From Photobacterium sanctipauli (GTDB lineage: Bacteria > Pseudomonadota > Gammaproteobacteria > Enterobacterales > Vibrionaceae), in NCBI RefSeq assembly GCF_003026495.1, contig NZ_PYMA01000016.1, forward strand, positions 1 through 64,000: a stretch of 64,000 nt of DNA, written 5' to 3'. The notes beneath the pieces were generated by a model, which was given only the letters and a program-made list of their open reading frames with translations, did no database searches and was not told the origin of the DNA. This document shows, piece by piece, positions 53,420 through 61,449 of this stretch (position 1 is the stretch's first letter; each line of letters starts with the position of its first letter). The position numbers and the translations under genes were made by a program.

Positions 53420-53752
53420 ATGAAAAGTGTATTTGTCGAATCAAGTATTTTTGAAAAGTACCGTAACGAATACCTCAGCGATGAAGAGTTTAGGCTGTTT
53501 CAGGCTGAGTTAATGTCTAACCCTAAGCAGGGTGATGTGATTCAAGGTACAGGTGGTTTGCGAAAGGTTCGAGTTGCAAGTAAAGGCAAGGGTAAGCGTG
53601 GTGGCTCCCGTATTATTTATTACTTCTTCGATGAAAAACGACGTTTTTACTTGCTGACCATTTATGGCAAGAATGAAATGACGGATTTAACCGCAGATCA
53701 AAAGAAACAGTTAAAGTCTTTTATGGAGGCGTGGCGTAATGAGCAATCGTGA
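53420..53752 (+). CDS. higB2: HigB2 toxin (RelE-family mRNA interferase)
   Basis: The 110-residue product is nearly the V. cholerae superintegron HigB2 as I recall it: MKSVFVESSIFEKYRNEYL, 'GTGGLRKVRVASKGKGKRGG', 'IIYYFFDEKRRFYLLTIYGK' and 'KSFMEAWRNEQS'. HigB2 cuts mRNA on the ribosome. The basic KGKGKRGG loop and the conserved Arg/Tyr residues are present. The toxin comes first, and the antitoxin overlaps its end by 14 bases. Confidence 0.92.
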   Translation: MKSVFVESSIFEKYRNEYLSDEEFRLFQAELMSNPKQGDVIQGTGGLRKVRVASKGKGKRGGSRIIYYFFDEKRRFYLLTIYGKNEMTDLTADQKKQLKSFMEAWRNEQS

Positions 53753-54053
53753 CCTATTTGCAGAGTTAAGCTCCGCACTTGTTGAAGCTAAAGAGCACTC
53801 AGAGGGTAAGGTAACCCTGAAAACTCACCAAGTTAATGACATTAGTGAGTTAAATATTACACCAGATGAAATTGTTAGTATCCGAGAGCAGTTCAATATG
53901 TCTCGTGGTGTATTTGCTCGCTTACTGCATACATCATCCCGCACACTTGAAAATTGGGAACAGGGGCGCAGTGCACCAAATGGACAAGCTGTAACACTTC
54001 TAAAGCTTGTTCAGCGCCATCCAGAAACACTGTCACATATTGCTGAGCTATAA
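53739..54053 (+). CDS. higA2: HigA2 antitoxin (Xre-type HTH)
   Basis: The 104-residue product has a flexible N-terminal toxin-neutralising part (MSNRDLFAELSSALVEAKEH) and a C-terminal helix-turn-helix 'VSIREQFNMSRGVFARLLHT' and 'SSRTLENWEQGRSAPNGQAV'. This is the HigA2 arrangement, in which an intrinsically disordered N-terminus covers the toxin. Its TAA stop is the start of attC site 4. Confidence 0.92.
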   Translation: MSNRDLFAELSSALVEAKEHSEGKVTLKTHQVNDISELNITPDEIVSIREQFNMSRGVFARLLHTSSRTLENWEQGRSAPNGQAVTLLKLVQRHPETLSHIAEL

Positions 54054-54168
54054 CAAATGCTTAAAGACGGACTGCCAATCTTTGGCATTTTGGCTCAGTT
54101 TGAGTTAGTTGATTACGGTGACCTGTTTGAGTGTCGTGGTGTTGGTAGTCATTTGACCAAGTGTTATG
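54049..54168. repeat. Integron attC site 4
   Basis: It starts TATAACAAATGCTTAAAGAC, contains CTTTGGCATTTTGGCTCAGT followed by TTGAGTTAGTT, and ends AAGTGTTATG with core GTTA at 54163-54166. It is of the Vibrio type. Confidence 0.8.
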
Positions 54169-54187
54169 TTTTTATGCGGAAAATTAA

Positions 54188-54643
54188 GTGAATCATCTTA
54201 AAGTTCTAAATTCAGTTATTACACTGTTAGATGAAATTGGTGCTGTAAGTAAAGGCAGTATGGGTAAGCTAATGGGCGACAAGGCCGAGTTGGTCATTTG
54301 CCTCATGACTAACGGCAAGTTGTCAGCATCGAATCAACCGGGTTACGATCTCATTGGTACCTCATTATTGCCTGACCTCGAACAGGACAAGGAATTACGT
54401 TATGAGGTCAAGTTACGACGAAGCAGTGTAACAGCTTGTAACTTTGAAAATAGTAAATTAGGTAAGTTTGATGTTGGTATTGTGATTTGGTACGACGAAA
54501 CTACATTACAGCCCTCAGCAGCATTTGCGATACCGCATTCAGTTATTGAAGATCTAGCGAGAGGCAAGCGAGCACATATTACAAAGAAAATTTGTCGAGA
54601 GCACGGTTTTGATTTCTTAAATCAGTTATATAGCTTTTGGTAA
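54188..54643 (+). CDS. Cassette protein, possible PD-(D/E)XK fold
   Basis: The 151-residue product starts at GTG 54188 shortly after attC 4. An N-terminal helix (LNSVITLLDEIGAVSKGS) is followed by 'GYDLIGTSLLPD' and 'LRYEVKLRRSSV', spaced like the D and ExK of PD-(D/E)XK nucleases, then 'FDVGIVIWYDE'. This is only a motif guess. No known family recognised. Confidence 0.5.
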   Translation: MNHLKVLNSVITLLDEIGAVSKGSMGKLMGDKAELVICLMTNGKLSASNQPGYDLIGTSLLPDLEQDKELRYEVKLRRSSVTACNFENSKLGKFDVGIVIWYDETTLQPSAAFAIPHSVIEDLARGKRAHITKKICREHGFDFLNQLYSFW

Positions 54644-54683
54644 GCTTAATTCTAAATACAACACGGTAGGTCAAAATAATTGT

Positions 54684-54744
54684 ATAACAACCGACTATGG
54701 CGTCAATAGCTAGTTTTTAGCTGTGTTTTATCACACATGACGCC
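54684..54744. repeat. Possible degenerate attC with inverted repeat
   Basis: TAACAACCGAC at 54684 resembles an attC start. GGCGTCA (54699-54705) pairs with TGACGCC (54738-54744), and inside TGTG/CACA and TAGCT repeats allow further folding. It lies between the 151-aa gene and IS110 copy C. Confidence 0.35.
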
Positions 54745-54837
54745 ATCTCGAAGCATTGAGTTTAAGACCACAACCATCTTCCTGACACAGGCATTATGGC
54801 TACTTTCTTCGGTTTACCAGCGTCTATAAGCCGTTGG

Positions 54838-54986
54838 TAACTTGTCTTGCTCATCTTCGCCGTGGATACTGAACGAACACTTGTTTAAAACAATGCCATA
54901 AATTGATTGTGACATGGTGGCCTCCAAGGACTGTAGTCAGACTTACCAAGGTGATAGAGCTTGATTAGGGGGAGTTCATGTCATTC
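54838..54986 (-). mobile_element. IS110-family remnant, copy C
   Basis: About 150 bases similar to copies A and B, including the MSQSIY start (ATAAATTGATTGTGACATGG) and the end (GGGGGAGTTCATGTCATT). No transposase body remains. Confidence 0.7.
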
Positions 54987-55061
54987 GTATTGTTGAATTT
55001 GGCTTCAAAAAACAGCGGTATTTAGCTAATCTCTATTTCCAAATAATATCTAGGTATAAAC

Positions 55062-55439
55062 ATGATTGATCACGTCACAATTTCCGTTAGTGATTTAGAG
55101 CGAAGCCGGAAGTTTTATGAAGAAGCTTTTAGTCCATTAGGGTATAAAATTGCGTTTGGTGAAAAGGAAAAATTTTGGGCTTTTGACCTCGGTAAGGGCT
55201 TTTTATTCGAGATCTGCAGTGCAAATACAACGGGCGCTTTAACCAGTTTTCATATTGCCTTTCGTGTGGCGAGTCAACAAAAGGTCCGAGAGTTTTATGA
55301 CGCGGCTATTTTGGCGGGAGCGCGAGATAATGGAGCGCCAGGGCCACGACCTCACTATACCGAGAACTATTATGCTTGTTTTGTACATGACCCAGATGGT
55401 CATAATATTGAAGCTGTTTTTGATACATGGAAATCTTGA
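55062..55439 (+). CDS. VOC (glyoxalase/dioxygenase-fold) protein, cassette gene
   Basis: The 125-residue product begins MIDHVTISVSDLERSRKFYE and ends with 'YYACFVHDPDGHNIEAVFDT', the two ends of a vicinal-oxygen-chelate domain with His4 and the last Glu as likely metal ligands. Similar cassette proteins include fosfomycin- and bleomycin-resistance relatives, but the substrate cannot be told here. Confidence 0.85.
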   Translation: MIDHVTISVSDLERSRKFYEEAFSPLGYKIAFGEKEKFWAFDLGKGFLFEICSANTTGALTSFHIAFRVASQQKVREFYDAAILAGARDNGAPGPRPHYTENYYACFVHDPDGHNIEAVFDTWKS

Positions 55440-55489
55440 TGCAGTTGGATAAAAAGTAAAAGTATAATGTTCAACACGCTGTGAGCTTC

Positions 55490-55616
55490 AATATACAAAG
55501 CATCTAAGAGTGATTCCCAACGCTTGGCATTTTCGGTTCAAATCGGCTTTAGTTACTACGGTACAATAGCTTAGGTTGGGTAGCGGCGTTGCTCATTACT
55601 TTATTAGGCGTTAACT
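55490..55616. repeat. Integron attC site 5
   Basis: TACAAAGCATCTAAGAGTGA, then CCAACGCTTGGCATTTTCGG and finally TTTATTAGGCGTTAAC (core GTTA at 55610-55613). The start has lost one base compared with TAACAA. Confidence 0.75.
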
Positions 55617-55636
55617 GCCAAGAGGAGAGGTTAGCG

Positions 55637-56041
55637 ATGTATAAAGGAAGTTGCCTCTGTGGCACGATAAAAATTGAAATTTCAGGCGACATCAAAGCAG
55701 TGACACACTGTCATTGCAAGATATGTCAAAAAGCTCACGGGGCTGCTTTTGCTACTTTCGCCGCGAGTCGTGATGAGCACTTTGCAATTGTTCAAGGGGA
55801 AAGTTCGCTTAAAAGTTATGAATCTTCACCTGGATATGTACGTACATTTTGTGTTCACTGTGGTTCTAATATTCAATGGATTCATGACTTTGGGTACAAC
55901 AGTGGTTGGTCATCATTTGCGCTGTCTTTGCTAGACACACCATTTTACAGGAATAAACAAAAGCATATTTATACAGACTTTAAGGCCCCGTGGTTGAGTT
56001 TGTGTGACAATCACCCTAAGCACGGTGGGTCTGGCAACTAA
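55637..56041 (+). CDS. GFA-family (glutathione-dependent formaldehyde-activating-like) protein
   Basis: The 134-residue product (ATG 55637 after GAGGAGAGG) has the zinc-binding GFA signature: 'GSCLCGTIKIEI', 'THCHCKICQKAHGAAFATFA' and 'RTFCVHCGSNIQW'. Members are common integron cargo and are mostly uncharacterised. It follows attC 5 directly. Confidence 0.87.
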   Translation: MYKGSCLCGTIKIEISGDIKAVTHCHCKICQKAHGAAFATFAASRDEHFAIVQGESSLKSYESSPGYVRTFCVHCGSNIQWIHDFGYNSGWSSFALSLLDTPFYRNKQKHIYTDFKAPWLSLCDNHPKHGGSGN

Positions 56042-56112
56042 TAAATCGGTCGAGCAGACCAAAAACACGGGGCGGTTTTATACAGTGGCTTGTGTATTTA
56101 CTGGCTTTGTTG

Positions 56113-56172
56113 CCATTACCCTGATGGCATTACGCTGTTGTGGTTCCTCATTCGTTAGAAGATATCTATATA
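56113..56172. repeat. Copy 2 of an IS-derived repeat
   Basis: CCTGATGGCATTACGCTGTT and CCTCATTCGTTAGAAG match 50986-51042. Minus-strand translation LTNEEPQQRNAIRVMATKPV suggests the end of a coding region of a lost transposase. The remainder of 56042-56350 shows no gene. Confidence 0.5.
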
Positions 56173-56350
56173 CGAAATGTATAACTTGCCTTAATGATTC
56201 TCTCTACGGATACTGACTACTGTTTGGCTATACCAGTATCGCAGATAAGGTGGCCTCTATGGATAACGAGACGACATTACTAAGTGATAAAGCTGATAGT
56301 GGGATGCGATCCCTTTCGTGATTTGGTAGCAGTAAATTGAGGTATTTTAG

Positions 56351-56683
56351 TTGGTAGAAGTAAAAACGATTGGCTTGTTCTTTGTCACAGCCGTTGCAGA
56401 AATATTGGGTTGTTACTTGCCGTATCTATGGCTAAAAGAAGGTAAGTCAATTTGGCTATTGCTGCCAGCTGCATTTTTTCTTGCTTTGTTTGCTTGGCTT
56501 TTATCTCTTCATCCAACCGCTGCGGGAAGGGTTTATGCAGCATACGGCGGCGTGTATATTCTCGTCGCGATTGGGTGGTTGTGGTTAGTTGATGGTATTC
56601 GTCCTACCCTGTGGGATATCGTTGGTGTATCCGTCGCATTAGTGGGCATGGCAATAATTATGTTTGCCCCTCGTGCAGCATAG
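56351..56683 (+). CDS. UPF0060 (YnfA-like) inner-membrane protein
   Basis: The 110-residue protein has four hydrophobic helices: '[20 protein letters not shown]', '[19 protein letters not shown]', '[20 protein letters not shown]' and '[16 protein letters not shown]'. This is the YnfA family, related to small multidrug-resistance transporters. The start is TTG, after GAGG. It lies at the right edge of the cassette zone. Confidence 0.87.
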   Translation: MVEVKTIGLFFVTAVAEILGCYLPYLWLKEGKSIWLLLPAAFFLALFAWLLSLHPTAAGRVYAAYGGVYILVAIGWLWLVDGIRPTLWDIVGVSVALVGMAIIMFAPRAA

Positions 56684-56766
56684 TAAAGATGACAATTTAT
56701 GAATATCTGCGACAAAGTTAACTGCTAGTAAAATAAGCTAACCTGTGTGCGGATAATGTTCAAATT

Positions 56767-56789
56767 AAAGCGGCAACAAGTGCCGCTTT
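56767..56789. terminator. Bidirectional terminator between the YnfA-like and MesD genes
   Basis: AAAGCGGCA pairs with TGCCGCTTT across five bases; flanked by AATT on the left, and by GT on the right, so stronger on the minus strand. Confidence 0.7.
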
Positions 56790-56817
56790 GTAAGGTTTAG
56801 GATGCACATTAAGCCGG

Positions 56818-57852
56818 CTAGTTGTTAGCCACAAGCTCCCGCCGAACAATATCCGCTCCGGCACTCAATGCATTCAGCTTGGCTGCTGCTACAGTGCGGG
56901 GTAGTGGGGCCATGCCACAGTTGGTGCAAGGGTATAGCATATCGGCATCAACATACTTGAGTGCTTCTCGCAGGGTATTGGCGACTTCCTCTGGCGTTTC
57001 TATCTCGTTGGTGGCGACATCAATTGCGCCAACCATTACCTTTTTGCCTCGGATGAGTTGAAGTAACTCGATAGGTACGCGAGAGTTGTGGCATTCCAAC
57101 GAGATGATATCAATATTGGACTGCAGCAGTTTAGGGAACACTTCTTCGTACTGTCGCCATTCAGAGCCTAACGTTTTTTTCCAATCAGTATTGGCTTTAA
57201 TGCCATAGCCATAACAAATATGGACAGCGGTTTCACACTTTAACCCTTCAATGGCTCTTTCTAGGCAAGCAATGCCCCAATCATTGACCTCGTCAAAAAA
57301 TACGTTAAAGGCAGGTTCATCAAATTGGATGATATCAACGCCTGCCGCTTCTAACTCTTTGGCTTCTTGGTTGAGTATTTTGGCAAACTCCCAAGCAAGT
57401 GCTTTGCGGCTTTTATAGTGGGCATCGTATAGCGTATCTATCATTGTCATGGGGCCTGGTAGCGCCCACTTTATGGGTTGCTTGGTTTGCTTGCGTAGAA
57501 ATTTGGCATCTTCAACAAATACGGGCTTTTGGCGGCTAACTGGGCCAACCACTGTTGGTACACTGGCATCATAGCGGTTACGGATTTTGACCGTTTTACG
57601 GTTTTCAAAATCAACCCCGCTGAGGTGCTCGATAAATGTCGTCACAAAATGCTGGCGGGTTTGCTCACCATCACTGACGATATCTATGTCAGCTAGCTGT
57701 TGTTCCTGCAAAGCCACGCGTAGCGCATCGTGTTTGCCATCAATAAGTTCCTCGCCCTGTAATTTCCAAGGCGACCAAAGTGTCTCTGGCTGTGCCAGCC
57801 AAGCAGGTTTCGGTAAACTGCCTGCTGTTGAAGTCGGTAATAATGTTTTCAT
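56818..57852 (-). CDS. mesD: Folate-independent methionine synthase MesD (core-MetE)
   Basis: The 344-residue protein corresponds to only the C-terminal catalytic half of MetE. Zinc ligands: 'AVHICYGYG' (His and Cys), the Glu in 'DIISLECHNS' and the Cys in 'YPCTNCGMAP'. It lacks the N-terminal half that helps bind methyl-folate. Together with the adjacent DUF1852 gene this is the MesD/MesX pair, which makes methionine from homocysteine without methyl-folate and needs oxygen. ATG 57852 is used; ATG 57858 is possible. Confidence 0.82.
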   Translation of the reverse strand: MKTLLPTSTAGSLPKPAWLAQPETLWSPWKLQGEELIDGKHDALRVALQEQQLADIDIVSDGEQTRQHFVTTFIEHLSGVDFENRKTVKIRNRYDASVPTVVGPVSRQKPVFVEDAKFLRKQTKQPIKWALPGPMTMIDTLYDAHYKSRKALAWEFAKILNQEAKELEAAGVDIIQFDEPAFNVFFDEVNDWGIACLERAIEGLKCETAVHICYGYGIKANTDWKKTLGSEWRQYEEVFPKLLQSNIDIISLECHNSRVPIELLQLIRGKKVMVGAIDVATNEIETPEEVANTLREALKYVDADMLYPCTNCGMAPLPRTVAAAKLNALSAGADIVRRELVANN

Positions 57853-57882
57853 AATCAATGCTTTTTAGGTTTTCGTTATTTA

Positions 57883-58857
57883 TTAAGCGTAATTAGCTGA
57901 CCACTGCTCAAGAACAGTTTGATAAGGTTTGATGAAGTGCTCTTCGGCAAACTTACCTTGTTTTACAGCCAACTTACTGCGTTCTTCTCGGTCATAAACA
58001 ATTTGAGTCAATGAGTGATCGAGGTTCTTCAAATTAGGCTGGTAACGCTTACCTGCGATTGCATTGGCATTATAGATTTCAGGCCGATATATTTTTTGAA
58101 ACGTTTCCATTGTGCTGATGGTGCTTATAAGTTCTAGGTTGGTGTAATCATTAAGCAGATCACCAAAGAAATAGAAAGCCAAAGGGGCAACACTATTCGG
58201 CGGCATAAAGTAGCGAACCTGTAGCCCCATTTTCTTGAAATACTGCTCAGTTAAAGAGGACTCATTTGGCTGATATTCAAAACCCAATACCGGATGCTGA
58301 TTGTCAGTTCGGTGATAGGTCTTGTTATCAGACACACTCAGGCAGATGACAGGTAGCTTTTTAAAATGCTGTTTGTAAGCCTCTGAACTCACGAAATACT
58401 TGAAGAGCTTCCCATGCAATTCGCCAAAATTATCTGGAATACTAAATTGTGGTTGATCTTTATTATGATCCAGCAAGAGCACGCTAAAATCATAATCCCG
58501 TACGTAAGAAGAAAAGTTATTGCCGACAATACCTTCAATGCGTTCATTGGTTTTATGATCAACAATATTGGTTTTCAGCACTTCTATTGAAGGAAAACTT
58601 TGGCCGCTTCCTTCAATATCCATATCAACAGAAATTATCTCTAGCTCGACAGAGTAACGGTCTCCATTGGGGTTATCCCAATGCGCTAATCCATTGAAGC
58701 TGTTATCAATCATTCTCAGGGCGTTGCGCAGGTTCTGCTGGCGGCTTTCACCTCGCGCTAAATTGGCAAAGTTAGTGGTGATACGGGTGCTGTCTGATGG
58801 ATGGTAATTTTCATCGAGACAAATACTTTTGATAGTAAAAGAGAAGTCTGTATTCAT
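57883..58857 (-). CDS. mesX: MesX (DUF1852), partner of MesD
   Basis: The 324-residue product belongs to DUF1852: 'FTIKSICLDENYHPSDSTRI', 'TTNFANLARGESRQQNLRNA', 'HWDNPNGDRYSVELEIISVD' and 'GKRYQPNLKNLDHSLTQIVY'. MesX is required for MesD activity and may supply the methyl group. It is upstream of mesD with a 30-base gap, in one operon. No MetJ boxes were noticed upstream. Confidence 0.82.
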   Translation of the reverse strand: MNTDFSFTIKSICLDENYHPSDSTRITTNFANLARGESRQQNLRNALRMIDNSFNGLAHWDNPNGDRYSVELEIISVDMDIEGSGQSFPSIEVLKTNIVDHKTNERIEGIVGNNFSSYVRDYDFSVLLLDHNKDQPQFSIPDNFGELHGKLFKYFVSSEAYKQHFKKLPVICLSVSDNKTYHRTDNQHPVLGFEYQPNESSLTEQYFKKMGLQVRYFMPPNSVAPLAFYFFGDLLNDYTNLELISTISTMETFQKIYRPEIYNANAIAGKRYQPNLKNLDHSLTQIVYDREERSKLAVKQGKFAEEHFIKPYQTVLEQWSANYA

Positions 58858-59161
58858 GGCGTGCTGGTATCCTATTTCCTTAAATTAAAGCTGAGTTTGT
58901 TTTTATTCTTTCTGCTATTTCAGGTTATTTATGCTAAGTGCTTTCACTTAGGTAACTTATTTTTTGTTGCCTTGAAGGCTGTGTTTTATTTATATCTTGG
59001 AAGAGAACATGAAGATAATGTTTTTACCTCAAGCGCAACATGAGAAAGATTCATGATCTTTTGATTAGTGGTTTGAACATTGGATTGGTGACCCAGCTCG
59101 CAAACGGTACATGACTGATTATGTTCATATTAATAGCCTAAATGTATTGGGGAATAATGCG
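58858..59161. promoter_or_regulatory. Divergent intergenic region, mesX and hydrolase
   Basis: This AT-rich 300-base stretch has no convincing gene. TGAGAAAGATTCA (59041-59053) differs by one base from a MetR-type TGAA-N5-TTCA site, but it is about 185 bases from the mesX start. No SAM riboswitch was recognised. Confidence 0.3.
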
Positions 59162-59998
59162 ATGAAAGTGGTGCTGCCTACAATTTGTGCTTTGATGTGT
59201 ACGGTTTCTTTTAGCTACGCTAACAACCTTGGTGAAGGCGTAAAGATACCCATGGTTGATAAAGGTATAGTCTGGGATTCCAATATCGAACTAGAAGCAA
59301 CGATTTACAAACCCGTGGGGGAAGGGCCGTTTCCTACCGTTGTTTTTAGTCATGGCTCTACAGGCCCTGGTGTTATACCTGAAGATCAGACGATAAACCC
59401 CTGGGGCTTTGGTCGATATCTGGTTGATAAAAACATCGCGCTGGTTGTGCCTATGCGCAGGGGGCGTGGGCAATCTGAAGGAAGTTACAAAGAGCTTTAC
59501 TCCTGTGAGCCTAAAGAGATAGCCGAGGGCATGGAATATGCCGAGCAATCTTTAGAAGCAGCGATGAGCTTCTTAATGCAGCAAGATTGGGTTGATCGTG
59601 AAAAAATGATACTTGCTGGTAACTCAAGAGGCGGGATATTGTCATTGGCTTATGCTTCTCATAATCCTGGCAAAGTAGCCGGTGTTATTAATTTTGCAGG
59701 AGGCTGGGTAGGGGATGTTTGTAACCGAGATGATAAATCGCAGAATATCCCGCTTTTTGAGCAAGCAGGCAAACAGTTTAACAAGCCAACCTTGTTTATC
59801 TATGGCAGCAATGATTCGTATTACTCCGATGCTACGATTAAATGCCAAGCTGAGGCCTATAAAGAGGCTGGGGGAGACGTTAACTTTCAGTTCTACCAAT
59901 TCAGAAATGGCGCTGCAGGCCATCATGTTTTTTATGAGTATGGGTACCTATGGAGTGGCGTAGTGGATAGTTACCTTGCAAAAATAAACGCAAAGTAA
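59162..59998 (+). CDS. Exported alpha/beta hydrolase (dienelactone-hydrolase-like)
   Basis: The 278-residue product (ATG 59162, GGGGAA upstream) has a signal peptide (LPTICALMCTVSFSYA). The catalytic triad is in 'ILAGNSRGGILSLAYA' (Ser), 'TLFIYGSNDSYYS' (Asp) and 'NGAAGHHVFYEYG' (His); the oxyanion region is 'VVFSHGSTGPG'. It is probably a periplasmic esterase or peptidase of unknown substrate. The frame is open further upstream, but the signal peptide fixes this start. Confidence 0.8.
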   Translation: MKVVLPTICALMCTVSFSYANNLGEGVKIPMVDKGIVWDSNIELEATIYKPVGEGPFPTVVFSHGSTGPGVIPEDQTINPWGFGRYLVDKNIALVVPMRRGRGQSEGSYKELYSCEPKEIAEGMEYAEQSLEAAMSFLMQQDWVDREKMILAGNSRGGILSLAYASHNPGKVAGVINFAGGWVGDVCNRDDKSQNIPLFEQAGKQFNKPTLFIYGSNDSYYSDATIKCQAEAYKEAGGDVNFQFYQFRNGAAGHHVFYEYGYLWSGVVDSYLAKINAK

Positions 59999-60073
59999 AT
60001 CACATAAGTACGTTTGCTACCAACAAACTTAACGGCGACAACCTGTGGTATTTGCTTAATTTGTGGGAAGAGT

Positions 60074-60550
60074 ATGAAGTTTCATCAATTCAATGTATCA
60101 GACATTGATGCTCAAAAAAGATTGTTATTAATTGCGCTTTGGACGCCAGAAGATGAACCGGACAATAGCCCCGAAGTCTTAGAATTGCCTCATATTAAAG
60201 AGTATTTTGAAAATTGGGGACAAGAGGGTGATATGGGCCTGTTTGCTGTTGGGGCAAATGGTGAGGCCATTGGTATCGTTCAGTTGCGCTATAAATCATG
60301 CCTGACTGAATCGTACTCAGAGTACCCAGAGTTAGCCATTGCTGTTGCTCCTGCGTATCACGGTCAAGGGATCGCCTCGGCGTTGATGCGTGAACTACTT
60401 GAACGTATTGATGTCACGGTAAAAGGGATACGTTTAGGCGTACATCCTAAAAATACTGTGGCGATGGCTTTGTATAAGAAGTTTGGTTTTAAGGTTTATG
60501 ACACTGGAAAGAATGGCTTTCCGCAATTGGTCATGAAGGTTAATACTTAA
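60074..60550 (+). CDS. GNAT-family N-acetyltransferase (RimI-like)
   Basis: The 158-residue product (ATG 60074 after GGGAAGAG) has 'ELAIAVAPAYHGQGIASALM' with the acetyl-CoA loop and 'RLGVHPKNTVAMALYKKFGF', typical of N-acyltransferases. Target unknown. Confidence 0.82.
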   Translation: MKFHQFNVSDIDAQKRLLLIALWTPEDEPDNSPEVLELPHIKEYFENWGQEGDMGLFAVGANGEAIGIVQLRYKSCLTESYSEYPELAIAVAPAYHGQGIASALMRELLERIDVTVKGIRLGVHPKNTVAMALYKKFGFKVYDTGKNGFPQLVMKVNT

Positions 60551-60585
60551 TATGCTTGCCTGGTGCCGATAAAGGAAGATAACCA

Positions 60586-61320
60586 ATGGCTAATGAAATC
60601 ATCCTATTACGAGGTTTGTTTCGTGGTAGCTATCATTGGGGGGATTTTCCCGAGCTATTACAAAGTGAGCTTCCAGATAAAGTCGTCACTTGTATCGACA
60701 TTCCTGGCAATGGCGAGCTTTCATCACAGGTGTCTCCCTCGACTATCCCCGCAATGGTTGAAGCCATAAGATTGCAGCGTGAAACTAGCAACAAGGTACA
60801 CATCTTGGCTATTTCGATGGGAGGAATGATTGCGTTGAAATGGGCAGAGTTGTACCCAAGCGAAGTTGAGTCCTTGATTTGCGTGAATACGACAGCGAAA
60901 GGGTTTAGCCCGTTCTATCAACGCCTACAGCCGAAAAACTATTTAAAAATCGTCCAAGCATTAATATCGAACTCAGTTCAAAGAGAAAAAATCATCTATA
61001 GCATGGTCTCGAACCAACAACTGAATGTCGATGTTGTGGCAGGGTGGGCTGGGTATGGGGAAAGACACCCAATGAGAGCGAGTAACTTTTGGCGTCAACT
61101 CGTCGCTGCAACTCAGTTTGATGTCACCCGTCCGGCTAGTCATCTTTACTTTATTTCATCAGAAAAAGATAACTTGGTGAGCAGTAAAGCCACCAAAGCA
61201 ATCGCTAAGGCATGGAAAGCGCCACTCATAATTAATGAACACGACGGGCATGATATCGCTTTAGATAATCCTCAATGGCTTCTGAAGAAAGTTGTGGTGA
61301 CTTTGGATAAAGCTGAGTAA
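60586..61320 (+). CDS. Alpha/beta hydrolase
   Basis: The 244-residue cytoplasmic hydrolase has an N-terminal 'LLRGLFRGSYHWGDFPELLQ' (oxyanion strand), nucleophile elbow 'ILAISMGGMIALKWAE' (Ser) and C-terminal 'INEHDGHDIALDNPQW' (His). 'FISSEKDNLVSSKATK' carries the acid residue. Substrate unknown. AAGGAAGATAACC precedes the ATG. Confidence 0.82.
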   Translation: MANEIILLRGLFRGSYHWGDFPELLQSELPDKVVTCIDIPGNGELSSQVSPSTIPAMVEAIRLQRETSNKVHILAISMGGMIALKWAELYPSEVESLICVNTTAKGFSPFYQRLQPKNYLKIVQALISNSVQREKIIYSMVSNQQLNVDVVAGWAGYGERHPMRASNFWRQLVAATQFDVTRPASHLYFISSEKDNLVSSKATKAIAKAWKAPLIINEHDGHDIALDNPQWLLKKVVVTLDKAE

Positions 61321-61393
61321 TGCCGAAAGTGGTCATATTGGATGAACACCGACAGGGCGTAGTGTGGTGGTATAGCTTGTAGGCTAAATAACA

Positions 61394-61418
61394 AAAGGGC
61401 AGTCATCGACTGCCCTTT
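61394..61418. terminator. Terminator between the hydrolase and amidohydrolase genes
   Basis: AAAGGGCAGTC pairs with GACTGCCCTTT across ATC; A-rich on the left and T-ending on the right, likely used in both directions. Confidence 0.85.
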
Positions 61419-61449
61419 GTAATGTTAGCAATAGGTAAACGATATGGGT

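Noticed and set aside
59041-59053. MetR-like box TGAGAAAGATTCA for mesX
   Set aside because: One mismatch, far from the mesX start and likely by chance; noted only within the intergenic entry.
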